Source: JANNSO01 sp964485395
GTDB taxonomy: Bacteria; Spirochaetota; Spirochaetia; Treponematales; UBA12059
Assembly (NCBI GenBank): GCA_964485395.1
Contig: CAZAJF010000012.1
Span: 33,868 to 97,867, forward strand
Length of the DNA: 64,000 nucleotides
Reading direction: 5' to 3'
Shown here one piece after another: positions 43,801 through 52,438 of this stretch. Position numbers and translations under genes: made by a program. Below the pieces are notes generated by a model. It ran no database searches and was not told the DNA's origin. It was given only the letters and a program-made list of their open reading frames with translations. Positions within the stretch are counted from its first letter, which is position 1. Each line of letters starts with the position of its first letter.

Positions 43801-43986
43801 TAAAACCCCTTGTCCGCAAAGCGGATGAGGGGTTTTATATTTTGGCGCTGAGGGATTTGAACCGAGGCGTCGATCCGAGCGCTGCGAGGACGAGCCGGCA
43901 CGATGCCGGCGAGAGACGCCGAAGGCGGGCTGTAGGGAGCACACACGAAGTGTGCGACCGTAAGCCAATCCCTCAGCGCCCATAAA
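43779..43986. repeat. duplicated tRNA-Val 3' end with nested hairpins
   Basis: The direct copy AATCCCTCAGCGCCCATAAA occurs at 43785-43804 (tRNA end) and 43967-43986. An inverted 20-base copy of tRNA positions 43779-43798 lies at 43844-43863. Between the last two are hairpins GCCGGC-ACGAT-GCCGGC and GCACAC-ACGAA-GTGTGC inside a larger GGCGTC/GACGCC pairing. No integrase or open frame is present. The layout resembles the remains of an element that used the tRNA 3' end. Confidence 0.8.
43802..43836 (+). terminator. terminator of tRNA-Val
   Basis: AAAACCCCTTGTCCGC (43802-43817) pairs with GCGGATGAGGGGTTTT (43821-43836), a 16-bp stem with two wobble pairs and an AAA loop. Confidence 0.9.
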
Positions 43987-44002
43987 TAGTAGCTCGGTAA
44001 AA

Positions 44003-44031
44003 TTGACAGACAGAATCGCTGGTATTAGAGT
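44003..44031 (+). promoter_or_regulatory. promoter of the hybrid kinase operon
   Basis: TTGACA (44003-44008), 17-base spacer, TAGAGT (44026-44031). It begins 17 bases after the duplicated tRNA end. Confidence 0.65.
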
Positions 44032-44069
44032 TAGAGTATGGTCATTTTTTATACAACCTTAGGCAAGGC

Positions 44070-47000
44070 ATGAGCGCCGAAGAGATTATTTCCTCAGATA
44101 CGGCAGAAGTCCCTCGTTGTCCGGTTTCCGGCTTACCTTTTATAACAAAACCCGAATGGGTAAACATTGAAGTGGATACCAATTATTCGATTTCCGTCGC
44201 CTTAATTGGAAACGCTCTGCTATACCTTTCAATAAACGGTGCCCCTACTCTTAAAGGAACTCATGAAATAATACATGCACGGGAAAAAATCCTGAAGGAA
44301 CTAGGTCTTTGGGGCAAGAAATATGCTGAAATCAGAGGATACGGCAAAATGACGGGACGTCCTCAAAACGAGGCCCGAATATTATTGACCAATTTATTGC
44401 TAAAAGAAACAAACGCCGGGAACCTTCTAGGATTCTGGGTTTTTGATGCTCCTTTTTATGTACGGTGGATGTTTAACGTAGGTATACACGTGCATAAACC
44501 AAACGCGCCAATCAGTGCCGTAAGTGATTATGAAACAGCAGTGAACAATGCCTTAGCGGCGCTTGAAAAGAACAAGGTAATTGTGGGCGACAGAAAAATA
44601 GAAAAAAAAACTCAGCCCGACTGGGAAATTACGAAGAATAATTTCTCCGATAGATTTGAGCTAATCGGTGACGATATCGTGTTTAACGAGATTCGAGGCG
44701 TTTTAGACGAAGAGACTATTAACGAGCATTTCCGGCTCCAAGATAAAATTTTAAGAGAGATAGGTTTTTCAAAGGAAAAACCGTATTATCGTATAGCCAA
44801 TTGGGAATCTTTGGTGAAGATGACTTGGAATGCACGAAAAATCTATACTGCAAGAATAGGTTCACTGCAAAAAGATTTCCCCTGCGCGGTATCGGTCATT
44901 TACGGATTGAATAAATCAATGACCATGATCCTAGGAATCAGTAGAAGATTTGTAAAAACTCCTGTCTTTACCGTAAAAAATCTTACTGAAGCGTTGGCAT
45001 TTATCAGGAGTAAGCGCTCATACGAAAATAAGTCGAGGATAAAACCAAGGCAGCTTAAAAAAAAGACTTATTCGCAAAAAGAAATTAGCCAATACTCCGA
45101 TGAATTATTGGAATTGATCGGTATAATAAACTGGGAGCAAGCTGGTACCTCCTGGAAAAACGTCAGTGAATCGCATCCCTTTAAACCAATATTCGATGCC
45201 ATTGCGATAATAAAAGGTGATCTTGATGATCTTATGAGAGAGCAAAAAGAGAATGCCGCAGCCTTGAAAGAGTCGATTTCCCTTCTGGACGCGTCACTTG
45301 AATCTACTGCTGATGGGATTCTCGTCGTAAATAAGGATCAGAAGATCTCACGCTGGAATCAAAAATTCATCGATCTTTGGAAGGTACCGGCGGAATTACT
45401 CGATCCTACAAGAAAAGACCCGGTTCTTGAATATGTCGTAGGGCAAATGTCTCAACCGGAGGCATTTCTCTCGAAGGTAATGGAATTATATGAGCACCCT
45501 GACGAAATCAGCTTCGATCTGCTTTACTTGACTGATGGACGCATCTTTGAACGCTATTCCCAACCGCAAAAGCTCGGTGACAACTTCGTTGGAAGAGTAT
45601 GGTCTTTCCGCGACATTACCAAGCGAAAGCAGGCTGAAGATTCTTTACGGGCTGAACGGGATTATTCGGCTAATATTCTGAAGAGTACGCCTGCGGTTAT
45701 CTGCGGTATTTCACCAAAAGGAATATGTACGTTCGTTAATCCTGCCGGAGAAGAAATAACCGGCTATGCTGCCGAAGAATTGATAGGAAGCAACTGGTGG
45801 AAAATGCTTTACCCTGGAAATGAGTATGAGCAAGTGGAACAACTATTCCGGGATTTCAAAAAAGGCCCGGTTAAAGATTATGAGATGCACCATACCAGGA
45901 AAGACGGCACCGTCAGGACGGTAGCGTGGAATTCCCTCAATCGATTGGATAAGGATGGTCGGCTGCTGGAAATCATCGGGTTCGGCCACGACATTACCGA
46001 CAGAAAACTTGCCGAACAGTCGTTGCTCAAGGCAACTCTCGCGGAAGAAGCCAACCAGGCAAAAAGCGAATTCCTGGCAAACATGAGCCATGAGATACGC
46101 ACTCCGATGAATGGAATAATCGGCATGACCGGCCTGCTTCTGGATACGGAATTGAACAACGATCAAAAGCGATACGCGGAAATCGTCCGTTCCAGCGGAG
46201 AATCGCTTTTGGGCCTCCTCAACGATATACTGGATTTTTCCAAGATCGAAGCCAGAAAAATGGACCTGGAAATCATGGAGTTTAATCTCTACGACCTCAT
46301 GGATGACTTTATCGATACCCTTGCCCTCAGGGCTCATGACAAGGGTTTGGAACTGCTGTACTCCATCGCCACGAACGTCCCGGCAACGATGCGCGGAGAT
46401 CCGGGACGATTACGACAGGTGCTGGCAAACTTGGCAGGCAACGCAGTCAAATTTACCGGGATCGGTGAAGTGGCCATCCACGTCACGATGCAGTCGGAAG
46501 CGGACGACACGATGATGCTTCGCTTTGAGGTACGCGATACAGGCATAGGAATCCCGAATGACAAGTTGAATTATATCTTCAATAAATTTACCCAGGCCGA
46601 CGCGTCGACGACGAGACATTATGGGGGTACAGGTTTAGGTTTGGCGATATGCAAACAACTGTCCGAGCTCATGAACGGAGAAGTAGGCGTAGAAAGCGAC
46701 GAAGGCAGAGGTTCTCGGTTCTGGTTTACCGCGCGCCTTGGAAAATGCATACAAAAAGCCGAAGAAAAAAACCAAAGGCCTGCGCCGGGACTTCAGGATC
46801 TGCATATACTTATAGTCGATGACAATGCCACGAACCGGGAAATGCTGATGACCCGTTTGGGCTACTGGAAAATGCGCCCCTCAACGGCGGCGGATGGTCC
46901 GGAAGCTCTCAAGATGCTCCTTTCAGCCAAACAGCAATTGGATCCTTTCCGAATTGCCCTGATCGATATGCAAATGCCCGACATGAACGGAGAAACGCTC

Positions 47001-48062
47001 GCCCGCGCGATCAGGGGCTCTCCCGATCTGGACGACACGATCATGGTCTTGCTCACATCCATGGGATCGCGGGGCGACGCCAAGCGATTCGAGGAAATGG
47101 GCTTCGCCGCATACATGACCAAGCCGTTGCATCACCAAGAACTTAAAAACGTATTGGCAATGACACTGGCCATCATGAACGGGGATTCAAGCCGAAAGCA
47201 AGCGATCGTCACGCGTCATTCCGCCCGCAACCTTGAGAACCATTTTGGAGGAAGCCGCGCCAGGATACTGTTGGCTGAAGATAATATAACAAACCAGCAG
47301 GTTGCCCTGGGAATCTTGGCAAAGCTCGGTTTACGCGCGGACGCGGTGGCGAACGGATCGGAAGCGATAAAGGCGCTGGCCACGCTACCGTACGATTTGG
47401 TGCTCATGGATTTGCAGATGCCGGTAATGGACGGCCTGGAAGCTACGAGAATGATCCGGGCAATCGAGGGGTCTCCGTCCGCCGTCAATAAGTCCGACAT
47501 TCCAATCATCGCGATGACGGCCAATGCGCTTCGCGGAGACCGGGAGACCTGCATCAAGGCCGGGATGGATGATTATATAACCAAACCCATAACGCCCCAA
47601 TCGATGGCCGCCATGCTCGAGACATGGCTTCCCCGAATGCCGAATCGAACCATTCCGAACGCCGGGAAAACCTCGTCGTCCGGGATGCAGGTATGGGACA
47701 AGAACGGCATGCTGGACAGGCTGATGGATGACAAACCCCTGGCCCAAAAAATAATCGCGGGTTTTCTATCGGACACACCTATTCAAATGGCGAAACTTGA
47801 AGAATATGTAAACTCAGGCGATGCAGGAATAATAGAACGGCAGGCCCATAGCATAAAAAGCGCCGCTGCGAACGTCGGAGGAGAAATCCTGCGCGAGACT
47901 GCATTGGAAATGGAAGAAAGCGCGCATCGGGGAGATGTTATCGCATCGAGACTTCTTTTGCCACGGATAAAAGCGGAGCTGCAGCGTTTGCAGGATGAAC
48001 TTCAAAAGCCGGAAATAATATTCCAGGAGGTATTAAATGAAAATGCTGATTGTAGAAGATGA
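44070..48062 (+). CDS. soluble hybrid histidine kinase with duplicated N-terminal domain, PAS-PAS, two receivers and Hpt
   Basis: A 1330-residue kinase without membrane spans. Residues about 25-185 and 190-330 look like two copies of one unrecognised domain: each begins PEW/PDW, has HEIIHAREKILKELG or HFRLQDKILREIG in the same place, and ends in a YETAVNNALAALE or TEALAFIRS helix. PAS domains follow (about 405-525 and 530-650), then HisKA with H674 (MSHEIRTP), HATPase, receiver 1 (D917-D918, phospho-Asp D966), receiver 2 (phospho-Asp D1114) and an Hpt domain (H1260, RQAHSIKSAA). This is a complete internal phosphorelay. It overlaps the next receiver gene by 26 bases. Confidence 0.93.
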   Translation: MSAEEIISSDTAEVPRCPVSGLPFITKPEWVNIEVDTNYSISVALIGNALLYLSINGAPTLKGTHEIIHAREKILKELGLWGKKYAEIRGYGKMTGRPQNEARILLTNLLLKETNAGNLLGFWVFDAPFYVRWMFNVGIHVHKPNAPISAVSDYETAVNNALAALEKNKVIVGDRKIEKKTQPDWEITKNNFSDRFELIGDDIVFNEIRGVLDEETINEHFRLQDKILREIGFSKEKPYYRIANWESLVKMTWNARKIYTARIGSLQKDFPCAVSVIYGLNKSMTMILGISRRFVKTPVFTVKNLTEALAFIRSKRSYENKSRIKPRQLKKKTYSQKEISQYSDELLELIGIINWEQAGTSWKNVSESHPFKPIFDAIAIIKGDLDDLMREQKENAAALKESISLLDASLESTADGILVVNKDQKISRWNQKFIDLWKVPAELLDPTRKDPVLEYVVGQMSQPEAFLSKVMELYEHPDEISFDLLYLTDGRIFERYSQPQKLGDNFVGRVWSFRDITKRKQAEDSLRAERDYSANILKSTPAVICGISPKGICTFVNPAGEEITGYAAEELIGSNWWKMLYPGNEYEQVEQLFRDFKKGPVKDYEMHHTRKDGTVRTVAWNSLNRLDKDGRLLEIIGFGHDITDRKLAEQSLLKATLAEEANQAKSEFLANMSHEIRTPMNGIIGMTGLLLDTELNNDQKRYAEIVRSSGESLLGLLNDILDFSKIEARKMDLEIMEFNLYDLMDDFIDTLALRAHDKGLELLYSIATNVPATMRGDPGRLRQVLANLAGNAVKFTGIGEVAIHVTMQSEADDTMMLRFEVRDTGIGIPNDKLNYIFNKFTQADASTTRHYGGTGLGLAICKQLSELMNGEVGVESDEGRGSRFWFTARLGKCIQKAEEKNQRPAPGLQDLHILIVDDNATNREMLMTRLGYWKMRPSTAADGPEALKMLLSAKQQLDPFRIALIDMQMPDMNGETLARAIRGSPDLDDTIMVLLTSMGSRGDAKRFEEMGFAAYMTKPLHHQELKNVLAMTLAIMNGDSSRKQAIVTRHSARNLENHFGGSRARILLAEDNITNQQVALGILAKLGLRADAVANGSEAIKALATLPYDLVLMDLQMPVMDGLEATRMIRAIEGSPSAVNKSDIPIIAMTANALRGDRETCIKAGMDDYITKPITPQSMAAMLETWLPRMPNRTIPNAGKTSSSGMQVWDKNGMLDRLMDDKPLAQKIIAGFLSDTPIQMAKLEEYVNSGDAGIIERQAHSIKSAAANVGGEILRETALEMEESAHRGDVIASRLLLPRIKAELQRLQDELQKPEIIFQEVLNENADCRR

Positions 48063-48432
48063 TTTTACAAGCCGACTGCTTCTTCAGGAGATTCTGAAAG
48101 CATACGGGGAGCCACATGTCGCCGTCAATGGACGCGAGGCGATTGAAGCCGTCAAGATCGCATTGGATGCGGGCGAACCCTACAACTTGATCTGCCTGGA
48201 TATCATGATGCCCGAAGTAAATGGCCAGGAAGCGCTTCTGGAGATTCGAGCCCTTGAGGAAGCTGCCAATATGGATTCGGCGGATAAATCGAAAGTTCTC
48301 ATGACCACAGCCTTGGCCGATGCGAAGAACGTCAGTCTTGCCTACTACAATCTGTGCGATGCCTATCTGAACAAGCCGTTACAGAAATTGAAATTACTGG
48401 AAGCTTTGCGTGAGATGGCGCTGATTGAATGA
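48037..48432 (+). CDS. stand-alone receiver-domain response regulator
   Basis: A 131-residue CheY-like protein consisting only of a receiver. The acidic pair is EDD near residues 7-9, the phospho-Asp lies in CLDIMMPEVNG (about residue 55), and the conserved Lys is in LNKPLQ (about 113). It has no output domain, so it probably passes phosphate on or acts by protein contact. It starts inside the kinase gene (GGAGG nearby), making it the obvious partner of that kinase's Hpt domain. Confidence 0.9.
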   Translation: MKMLIVEDDFTSRLLLQEILKAYGEPHVAVNGREAIEAVKIALDAGEPYNLICLDIMMPEVNGQEALLEIRALEEAANMDSADKSKVLMTTALADAKNVSLAYYNLCDAYLNKPLQKLKLLEALREMALIE

Positions 48433-48761
48433 CACCCCAATTATTTGGAACGAAAAAATGTCCCGAAACCAGAAAGGCCGAGCGGTTTTTCAAGGATAGG
48501 AATATCGAGTATCAATTCCGGGATATAATTGAAAAACCCCCGTCACGCGGTGAGATGGAAACACTCTTGCGCCAAGCGGGGGTCGAAGAACTCTTGGATA
48601 CGGAAAGTAAGACTTATAAGAACGATGGCTGGAAATATCGGGATTTTGATCCGCTGGAAACATTGATTAGCGTGCCGGGTTTATTGAAGACCCCTATTCT
48701 TCGTACAGATTCTGAAGTTCTCTGCGGATTCAAGATCGAGGTCTGGAAAGCAATCTTTTAA
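48429..48761 (+). CDS. ArsC/YffB-like thioredoxin-fold protein
   Basis: A 110-residue member of the ArsC/Spx superfamily: N-terminal QLFGTKKCPETRKAERFF with one conserved Cys (C11) followed by TRKA, then the EELLDTESKTYK segment and GLLKTPILR near the C-terminus. It lacks a CxxC pair, so it is closer to YffB-type proteins than to classic Spx. It may be a glutathione- or thioredoxin-linked reductase or a regulator. The start overlaps the receiver gene by four bases, so it belongs to the kinase operon. Confidence 0.82.
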   Translation: MTPQLFGTKKCPETRKAERFFKDRNIEYQFRDIIEKPPSRGEMETLLRQAGVEELLDTESKTYKNDGWKYRDFDPLETLISVPGLLKTPILRTDSEVLCGFKIEVWKAIF

Positions 48762-49297
48762 AGATTCGCCGTGATGATCAATTCCGAATAGCTCCGTGCC
48801 TCGATTTCGGTTTCGGCGACGCCGGCGCGGTTCAAGATGGAACGAAGGCCGCCTTGCGCCAAGGCGATTCCGGCCGGATCGTCCGATTCGAGAATTTGCT
48901 CTATCTCGATGAAGTGCCCGAGGCCTTCCACCTGTAGCAACTCGATCAGGAATCCATCATATTCATAGGCAACGCCTTTTTTACGCTTTTCATAAAAAGG
49001 CTCACACCCGATACGCTCGATCAAAGCCAGGAAAGTAGCTCGATCGCTTACCTCGAATTCCGTTTCCCGATTTATTTCTATGCCGCTATCGTTATGTTTC
49101 GTCTTGAAGTTTACGATGGTTTTTCCGTCATCGGATCGAACCCTAAACCCTTTCGTTCCCCGCACGAACCGCCAATCCGGTCCGTGCCAATACGAATCGA
49201 ATTTATCGAATTCCCGCATCCACGTGGCAAAAGAGGCAACTTGGCGTTCTACCTCGGACATGTTTCTCACATGCGCCTTGAGCTCGATTTCCATCAT
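48758..49297 (-). CDS. CYTH-domain protein (CyaB/ThTPase-like)
   Basis: A 179-residue CYTH protein. The hallmark ExExK motif is E-I-E-L-K at residues 3-7, and acidic or basic barrel residues follow (WRFVRGTKGFRVRSDD, TIVNFKTKH). Family members act on triphosphates (class IV adenylate cyclase, thiamine triphosphatase, tripolyphosphatase); which applies here is not known. It starts one base after the gpmI stop codon (TAG-A-ATG) with no own ribosome binding site, so translation is coupled. Its end overlaps the ArsC-like gene by four bases. Confidence 0.85.
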   Translation of the reverse strand: MMEIELKAHVRNMSEVERQVASFATWMREFDKFDSYWHGPDWRFVRGTKGFRVRSDDGKTIVNFKTKHNDSGIEINRETEFEVSDRATFLALIERIGCEPFYEKRKKGVAYEYDGFLIELLQVEGLGHFIEIEQILESDDPAGIALAQGGLRSILNRAGVAETEIEARSYSELIITANL

Positions 49298-49298
49298 T

Positions 49299-50960
49299 CT
49301 ATTTTACTGCCTCAAGCACCGACGGGTCGTAGCCTTCTGGCGGCACAAAACCGAGCAATTCTATGCAGGTGGCCGCAAGGGAACTGATGCCCAGACCTTC
49401 CTTCAGCTCTTTTTTATATTCCGTTCCGCCTGAAGGGTCGAAAATAACGCAGGGCACGGGATTCAGTGAGTGGCTCGTCTTGGCGCGAGGGGTTCCATCT
49501 GCTTTCCTGGATACCGCTCCCGTTTTCTTTTCGTGCTCGTACATATCGTCCGCATTGCCGTGATCGGCGGAAAGTACAAGAATGCCGCCGGCTTTTTCCA
49601 CCGCTTCGCGAAGCCGACCCAATTGCAGGTCCATGGCTTCGATGCCGCAGACTACGGCTTGATAATTGCCGGTATGGCCTACCATGTCGCCGTTCGGGAA
49701 ATTGATGCGTATAAAGCGGTACTTGCCGGAAGCGATCGCTTCGAGGACACGATCGCTTATTTCGGCGGTTTTCATCCAGGGGCGCTGCTCGAAGGGCAGG
49801 CGATCGCTGGGAATCTCAATGTACTCCTCGAGCTTATCGCTGAATTTTCCACTGCGATTGCCATTGAAAAAATATGTAACGTGGCCGAATTTCTGCGTCT
49901 CGGAGATTGCCAGCATGGGAACACCCGAGGCGACGAGGTATTCGCCGAGCGTCTTGTCGATTGCCGGCGGGCTTACCAGGTAACAGGAGGGAACATGAAG
50001 GTCGCCGTCGTATTCCATCATGCCGGCATAGTATACCTTGGGATAGCGTATGCGATCGAAGCGGCTGAAGTCGGCCTGCTCGAAGGCCGCGGTTATCTCA
50101 AGCGCCCGATCGCCGCGGAAGTTATAATAAACTACGGCATCCCCATCCTCCACGGTACCTATCGGCCTACCGCCCTCGGCTATCACGAACTCATGCATGT
50201 CCTGGTCGATAAGGGAAGGCTTTTCCGCCCGATAGGCGAGAATTGCCTCCGTGGCGCTGGCAAACTGCCTGCCTTTTCCCAGTACATGGGCATGCCAACC
50301 GCGCTCGACCATGGCCCAATCGGCGTTATAGCGATCCATTGTAATATATTGCCTGCCACCGCCGCTTGCTATCCTGAAATCGTATCCTTCGGCGCGAAAA
50401 CCCGCCAGATAGGCTTCGAACGGTTGCACGTATTCAAGCGCGCTCTGCTCGCCTACGTCGCGGCCGTCCAGGAGGATATGCACACGCGCTTTTTTTATTC
50501 CGTCTTCCTTGGCCCTGGCAAGCATCGCCTTAAGATGATCAATGTGGCTGTGCACGTTTCCGTCCGAAAACAAACCCAAAAAATGAAGCGTACTTGAAGG
50601 GTTCGGTTTTAGTGCCCCTACGATTTCCAGCCAGGTTTTGCCCCTGAACATGGCCCCGGACGCGATGGATCCGGAAACCAGCTTGGCGCCTTGCGCAAAC
50701 ACTCGGCCGCAACCGATGGCATTATGGCCAACCTCGCTGTTTCCCATATCATCGTCGGAAGGCAGGCCTACGGCCTTGCCATGCGCCTTGAGCTTGGTAT
50801 GCGGACACGATGAAGTTAAAGCATTGAGCGTGTTCATGGCGGCATCCGAAACAGCGTCGCCTTCTGGAAAAGCCCCATAGCCGACACCGTCCATAATAAC
50901 CAAAACCAAAGGTCCTTTTCTCTCGATCCAGGACGTATTTTTCTTCAAAGCCTCAACCAT
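49299..50960 (-). CDS. gpmI: 2,3-bisphosphoglycerate-independent phosphoglycerate mutase
   Basis: A 553-residue glycolytic enzyme interconverting 3- and 2-phosphoglycerate with two Mn ions. Motifs are LVLVIMDGVGYG (metal Asp), PSDDDMGNSEVGHNAIG (catalytic Ser), LDGRDVGEQSALEY, HADHGNADDM-like (here SADHGNADDMYEHE) and the C-terminal KTSHSLNPVPCVIFDP. Slightly longer than the usual 510 residues. The ATG follows GGGAGA. It lies 12 bases after apt and one base before the CYTH gene, in one operon. Confidence 0.95.
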   Translation of the reverse strand: MVEALKKNTSWIERKGPLVLVIMDGVGYGAFPEGDAVSDAAMNTLNALTSSCPHTKLKAHGKAVGLPSDDDMGNSEVGHNAIGCGRVFAQGAKLVSGSIASGAMFRGKTWLEIVGALKPNPSSTLHFLGLFSDGNVHSHIDHLKAMLARAKEDGIKKARVHILLDGRDVGEQSALEYVQPFEAYLAGFRAEGYDFRIASGGGRQYITMDRYNADWAMVERGWHAHVLGKGRQFASATEAILAYRAEKPSLIDQDMHEFVIAEGGRPIGTVEDGDAVVYYNFRGDRALEITAAFEQADFSRFDRIRYPKVYYAGMMEYDGDLHVPSCYLVSPPAIDKTLGEYLVASGVPMLAISETQKFGHVTYFFNGNRSGKFSDKLEEYIEIPSDRLPFEQRPWMKTAEISDRVLEAIASGKYRFIRINFPNGDMVGHTGNYQAVVCGIEAMDLQLGRLREAVEKAGGILVLSADHGNADDMYEHEKKTGAVSRKADGTPRAKTSHSLNPVPCVIFDPSGGTEYKKELKEGLGISSLAATCIELLGFVPPEGYDPSVLEAVK

Positions 50961-50972
50961 GGTGTCTCCCTG

Positions 50973-51506
50973 TCATTCGCCGAAATATTCGATAAGCGTC
51001 CGTACGTCCAGATCCTTGAGAATCTCGTCATAGTGAAGAAATGGCAATCCGATTACTCCGAAAACGCCTGCCGGTTTTGCACCGGCGCGAATTAGAAGAT
51101 CAGCCGCGGCGCGCAAGGTTCCGCCCGTAGCGATAAGATCGTCGACGATGAGCACGTTACCGTTAGCAGGGATATCATCCACGTGCATCTCGATCTCCGC
51201 CTCGCCGTATTCGAGCGAATATTTCTGGGCAATGGTTTTACCCGGTAGTTTGCCTTTTTTGCGCACAAGGATGATAGGAAGCCCTAAATGATCCGCCAGC
51301 GGAGCCGCAAACAAAAATCCACGGGATTCGACCGCGGCAATGGCGTCCAAATTTTGATTCCGGTATAGCTTCACCATCGCGGATATACAATACCGAAACG
51401 CATCCGGATTGGTAAGCACGGTAGTAATATCATAAAAAAGAATACCCGGCTTCGGAAAATCCGGAATTTTCCTGATGGCATCATCGAGATTGAAACCTGT
51501 TGACAT
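50973..51506 (-). CDS. apt: adenine phosphoribosyltransferase
   Basis: A 177-residue purine salvage enzyme making AMP from adenine and PRPP. The PRPP-binding motif is VLIVDDLIATGGTLRAA, and the family start IRKIPDFPKPGILFYDITTVL (cited in pieces) and AAVESRGFLFAAPLA are clear. Length is normal. The ATG at 51506 follows GAGGT; an upstream in-frame start at 51536 is unlikely. First gene of the apt-gpmI-CYTH operon. Confidence 0.96.
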   Translation of the reverse strand: MSTGFNLDDAIRKIPDFPKPGILFYDITTVLTNPDAFRYCISAMVKLYRNQNLDAIAAVESRGFLFAAPLADHLGLPIILVRKKGKLPGKTIAQKYSLEYGEAEIEMHVDDIPANGNVLIVDDLIATGGTLRAAADLLIRAGAKPAGVFGVIGLPFLHYDEILKDLDVRTLIEYFGE

Positions 51507-51570
51507 ATTCACCTCATTGGTTGATAGCGGGTGCAACGAAAAACCGAAGTATCGTTATTCGGCGATCCCG

Positions 51571-51960
51571 TTAGATTGAGCGCAGCCAGGCGAGTGCATC
51601 GACACCGCGCGTACACGATAGAGTGCTGATAGACAAGTCTGTCGGCTTGAGGCAGATTTGAAACGAATCTGGAACTTTAGGCTTGCATCCTGCTTTATAA
51701 TAAAACAATCCATTCCTGCCAGCTAGATTAATACCATTGAATAACCGCTTTAATTCCGCCCACGCACCTGCGTCGGAATCCGCAATGCCAAAAATGAAAG
51801 CCTCGGCGGCGAGAACTTCCGGTATAGACACTTCGGATGCACACCTGATTTTAACGATTGCAGAAGCGCCGACCCATTTTTTTATGTCTTTTGCCAGTGA
51901 TTCAAGCTCACCGACGGCGTCTTCATAGACGACTAAAAGCTTCTTTTTTTGTAAACTCAC
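51571..51960 (-). CDS. flavodoxin-like hypothetical protein
   Basis: A 129-residue protein with an alternating beta/alpha pattern like short-chain flavodoxins: first strand KLLVVYEDAVGELESLAKDI where the FMN phosphate loop would be, then EAFIFGIADSDAGAWAELKRLF and a GRNGLFYYKAG strand. The usual Thr/Ser-Gly-x-Thr phosphate loop is degenerate (EDAVGELE), so FMN binding is doubtful. It lies 64 bases before apt on the same strand, possibly in the same transcript. Confidence 0.55.
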   Translation of the reverse strand: MSLQKKKLLVVYEDAVGELESLAKDIKKWVGASAIVKIRCASEVSIPEVLAAEAFIFGIADSDAGAWAELKRLFNGINLAGRNGLFYYKAGCKPKVPDSFQICLKPTDLSISTLSCTRGVDALAWLRSI

Positions 51961-52018
51961 GATTACTCTATACTAGTATTGAGTTTAGCAGCTGTCAAGG
52001 GTAGTTTAATTTCTGCTC

Positions 52019-52438
52019 TCATTTATCACCGGCATGGGGAAGCCATCGAATAAAGGCGTCCGCAGCGGCAAAAACAAGAGAACAAGCGCCTGCGATCAGG
52101 ACCGTTTGCAACTGCTCGGAATTATAGGTATCTATTTCAGCTTTTGTCTGAGGTTTGTACGAATAATCGTTTTTAAAAGGCCAGGGGAGATATTTGGAAT
52201 CCCTGCCGTTGCTGTTCCACCGATTGATGTCATACCCAACCCTGGTATAGAACAGCAAAACTGGAAAGGCGCCGACGCTTATCACCTCAAACCGGCGTAT
52301 AGCGCGAACCCAATCGGGAAACTCATCGGCGGTATAGGGCTCCGGCAACGCGGCCGGAGCGACAGTCTGAGCGTTCATGAGTGAGACACTCGCTACGGTA
52401 AAAAAAATCATTATGAATGTACGGAAAGCAGTGGTCAT
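52019..52438 (-). CDS. small exported or membrane protein of unknown function
   Basis: A 139-residue protein with an N-terminal signal peptide (about residues 8-24, ending MNAQ) and two further hydrophobic segments (about 52-67 and 113-130). The central part is Tyr/Asn/Trp-rich (FYTRVGYDINRWNSNGRDSKY). I do not recognise the family. Its start overlaps the stop of the YggS-family gene by four bases, so it is the last gene of the oxidoreductase operon. Confidence 0.6.
   Translation of the reverse strand: MTTAFRTFIMIFFTVASVSLMNAQTVAPAALPEPYTADEFPDWVRAIRRFEVISVGAFPVLLFYTRVGYDINRWNSNGRDSKYLPWPFKNDYSYKPQTKAEIDTYNSEQLQTVLIAGACSLVFAAADAFIRWLPHAGDK

Noticed and set aside
43738..43983. An 81-codon minus-strand frame across tRNA-Val and its repeats
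   Set aside because: It reads through the tRNA antisense and the repeated tRNA end; this type of frame is a known annotation artefact.
43727..43990. Integrated genomic island at tRNA-Val
   Set aside because: Direct repeats are only 182 bp apart and enclose no integrase or cargo gene, so at most a remnant is present.
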